This document shows, one piece after another, positions 62,313 to 64,000 of a DNA stretch of 64,000 bases. Under the pieces are notes generated by a model. That model was given only the letters and a program-made list of their open reading frames with translations. It made no database searches and was not told where the DNA came from. The DNA is taken from assembly GCF_022170785.1 (NCBI RefSeq), contig NZ_CP081870.1, positions 2,096,001 to 2,160,000 on the forward strand. The letters are read 5' to 3'. This DNA comes from Rossellomorea marisflavi (GTDB lineage Bacteria; Bacillota; Bacilli; Bacillales; Bacillaceae_B). The position numbers were made by a program, and so were the translations under genes. Within the stretch, counting starts at the first letter, position 1, and each line of letters begins with the position of its first letter.

Positions 62313-63587
62313 ATGAGAAAGATGGATTATCAGAATGTAAAGGGAACAGCTGATTATTTGCCTGAAGCTGAAGGGATTCGAAGAAAGGTGAGGAATACAC
62401 TGGAAGACGTGTTCATACAATACGGCTGCAAGCCGCTGGAAACGCCCATTCTAAATTATACGGATCTGTTGGCATCCAAATATGGAGGTGGGGCGGAAAT
62501 CTTGAAGGAGATGTACGTGCTGAGCGACCGGGGGGAACGTGATCTTGCCCTGCGTTATGATTTAACGATCCCTTATGCCAAAGTAGTGGCCATGAACCCG
62601 ACGTTGAAACTACCGTTTAAACGCTATGAAATCGGTAAAGTGTTCAGGGACGGTCCAATCAAAAAAGGAAGGATGAGGGAGTTCACTCAGTGTGATGTAG
62701 ACGTCACGGGCATCGATTCATGTGCAGCAGAAGCAGAGCTTATCATGATGGCACTGGATGCGTTCGACCGGCTGGAAATGGAAGTGGTGATCCAATACAA
62801 TAACCGAAAGCTGCTTGCAGGCATGCTGGAATCCTTCGGCATCCCACCTGAGAAAAGTGGGGAAGTGATCCTCGTCCTGGATAAATTGGAGAAGATCGGC
62901 CTGGAAGCATGTAAAGAGGAACTGAAGAAAAAAGGACTTAGTGCAGGAGCATTAGATGAAACAAAGCAGTTCATATTGGCTTCCCCCACTTGTTTGGAGT
63001 ACTTTTCACCCTATATAGAGAAAAACACATTGATTTCTGAGGGGCTGGCGGAACTGAGAGAGCTGGAGAAACTCCTTGAAGGTTTGGGAATAAATGCTCA
63101 GTGCCAATTCAATCCATACCTTGCCAGAGGATTGGACATTTATACGGGTACCATCTATGAACTCTTCATGAAGGACGGCAGCCTGCGGTCGAGCATCGGA
63201 AGCGGCGGTCGCTATCACAATGCCATTGCAGGGTTGAAAGGGGAGGATGGGGGATCCTATTCCACTGTCGGAATCTCCTTTGGCTTGGATGTCATTTTGA
63301 CAGCCCTTTTGGAAAAGGAAGAAACCAGTCCCGATCCTTGGGTGGATTACTTGATCATTCCGGTCCAAGAAATGGAGCACTGCTTTCGGATGGCACGGGT
63401 TCTCAGACAAGAAGGGAACAGGGTCGAAGTGGACATGTCTGGAAGGTCCGTAAGAAAAAGCATGGACTATGCCCGTAAGGCAGGGATCCCGTTTGTAGCG
63501 GTGATAGGAGAAAGGGAAGTTTCAAACCGGAGTTGCATGGTCAAGGATATGATGACAGGAAATGAGTCAGAATGGGTACTCAGATGA
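62313..63587 (+). CDS. hisS: histidyl-tRNA synthetase (probable second HisS)
   Basis: A 424-residue class II synthetase. Motif 2 lies in KRYEIGKVFRDGPIKKGRMREFTQCDVDV. The HisRS-specific signature is YLARGLDIYTGTIYELF. The motif 3 region is SSIGSGGRYHNAIAGL with TVGISFGLDVI. The C-terminal anticodon domain begins near WVDYLIIPVQEMEHCFRMARVL. AAGGAGG precedes the ATG. It is not followed by aspS, which follows the main hisS in B. subtilis, so it is likely an additional copy. It is preceded by a His leader-peptide attenuator. Confidence 0.9.
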   Translation: MRKMDYQNVKGTADYLPEAEGIRRKVRNTLEDVFIQYGCKPLETPILNYTDLLASKYGGGAEILKEMYVLSDRGERDLALRYDLTIPYAKVVAMNPTLKLPFKRYEIGKVFRDGPIKKGRMREFTQCDVDVTGIDSCAAEAELIMMALDAFDRLEMEVVIQYNNRKLLAGMLESFGIPPEKSGEVILVLDKLEKIGLEACKEELKKKGLSAGALDETKQFILASPTCLEYFSPYIEKNTLISEGLAELRELEKLLEGLGINAQCQFNPYLARGLDIYTGTIYELFMKDGSLRSSIGSGGRYHNAIAGLKGEDGGSYSTVGISFGLDVILTALLEKEETSPDPWVDYLIIPVQEMEHCFRMARVLRQEGNRVEVDMSGRSVRKSMDYARKAGIPFVAVIGEREVSNRSCMVKDMMTGNESEWVLR

Positions 63588-63696
63588 ACTTCGGTACAAA
63601 GGGGAATGCCGCAAAAAGATGATTTTATTTAAATTTTGCCAAAACTAGTTTATCATATGATAGAGAATGTCCATTGCTTGAAAAGGAAGGTACCCT

Positions 63697-64000
63697 ATGT
63701 CAATTGAATCAGGACAGAACATTACCAGGATACATATTGAAGACAAAGAATTTATTCTCATCGGCACCGCCCATGTTTCCAGGCAAAGCGCCGAGCAGGT
63801 CAAGGAGGTTATTGAGCGGGAAAGGCCGGATACAGTGTGTATTGAGCTTGATGAACCGCGTTATCAATCCATTGTCGAAGGAGACAAATGGAAGCAGACG
63901 GATATCTTCCAAGTAATAAAGGAGAGAAAAGCAACCCTGCTCCTTATGAACCTTGCCATCGGATCATTCCAGAAACGGATGGCTAAGCAGTTCGGGATCA
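63697..64000 (+). CDS. TraB/PrgY-family protein, 5' part
   Basis: The first 101 codons; the gene continues beyond the window. TRIHIEDKEFILIGTAHVSRQSAEQVKEVIERERPDTVCIELDEPRYQSI shows the GTAHVS and IELDxxRY motifs of the TraB family (TIKI-like putative metalloproteases; PrgY blocks pheromone in enterococci). AAGGAAGG precedes the ATG at 63697. The membrane C-terminus usual for the family is outside the window. Confidence 0.85.
   Translation, partial: MSIESGQNITRIHIEDKEFILIGTAHVSRQSAEQVKEVIERERPDTVCIELDEPRYQSIVEGDKWKQTDIFQVIKERKATLLLMNLAIGSFQKRMAKQFGI

Noticed and set aside
1-64000. CRISPR array, rRNA or tRNA genes, prophage or IS elements
   Set aside because: No regularly spaced repeats, tRNA-like cloverleaf with CCA-type ends, or transposase/integrase frames were seen.

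Overview
The window reads as chromosomal DNA of an endospore-forming Bacillaceae (Bacillus/Rossellomorea-like, an inference from gene content). Evidence: two CotD-like coat proteins, a SpoIIP-family protein, a CwlC-like lytic amidase, a sporulation-type sensor kinase, a citR-citA pair, T-box and S-box leaders, cre-like sites, and AGGAGG ribosome binding sites with frequent GTG/TTG starts. No rRNA, tRNA, CRISPR array, prophage or insertion sequence was seen.

Layout. 1-7.2 kb: end of a SnoaL-like gene, a CotD-type coat gene, a SWIM/SNF2 helicase, a DinB protein and two glycosyltransferases. 7.3-10.5 kb: a frameshifted TauE/SafE transporter, then a TetR regulator and MFS exporter behind a promoter carrying paired operators. 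10.6-21 kb: a bifunctional amidase/glucosaminidase, an ATPase, an amine oxidase, a second coat gene, SpoIIP, small membrane and lipid genes, and a SAM-I riboswitch driving a tiny FbpA-like gene. 21.3-25.9 kb: an unlinked HemY-type oxidase, an APC permease, an MFS pump and a tautomerase. 26-33 kb: T-box-controlled ileS (type 2), an RsbR-like STAS protein, a lipid kinase, a HesB-like protein and a GIY-YIG protein.

33.2-43.4 kb is a sugar locus: a YesM/YesN-type two-component system translationally coupled to a binding protein, then an LplB/YtcP/YtcQ-type importer and an intracellular GH32 beta-fructosidase. It looks like a system to sense, import and cleave fructo-oligosaccharides, with a cre match in front of the importer. 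43.4-45.3 kb holds a class I lysyl-tRNA synthetase with a T-box leader on the minus strand. 45.4-50.4 kb is a galactonate/KDG catabolic operon (IclR regulator, KdgK, Eda, DgoD, GntP-type permease).

50.5-64 kb: CtaB with a divergent TetR gene, DedA, small proteins, a Nudix enzyme, citR-citA, a GNAT protein, a five- or six-gene run from a sensor kinase to a HAD phosphatase, a histidyl-tRNA synthetase, and the start of a TraB-family gene.

The most notable signal lies upstream of hisS. A 14-codon reading frame with three consecutive His codons sits between a promoter and an intrinsic terminator, with alternative pairings as expected for ribosome-mediated attenuation. The window therefore carries three aminoacyl-tRNA synthetase genes that are probably second copies, each behind its own amino-acid-sensing leader: two T-boxes and one apparent His leader peptide. 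Two families of dispersed intergenic repeats are also present.
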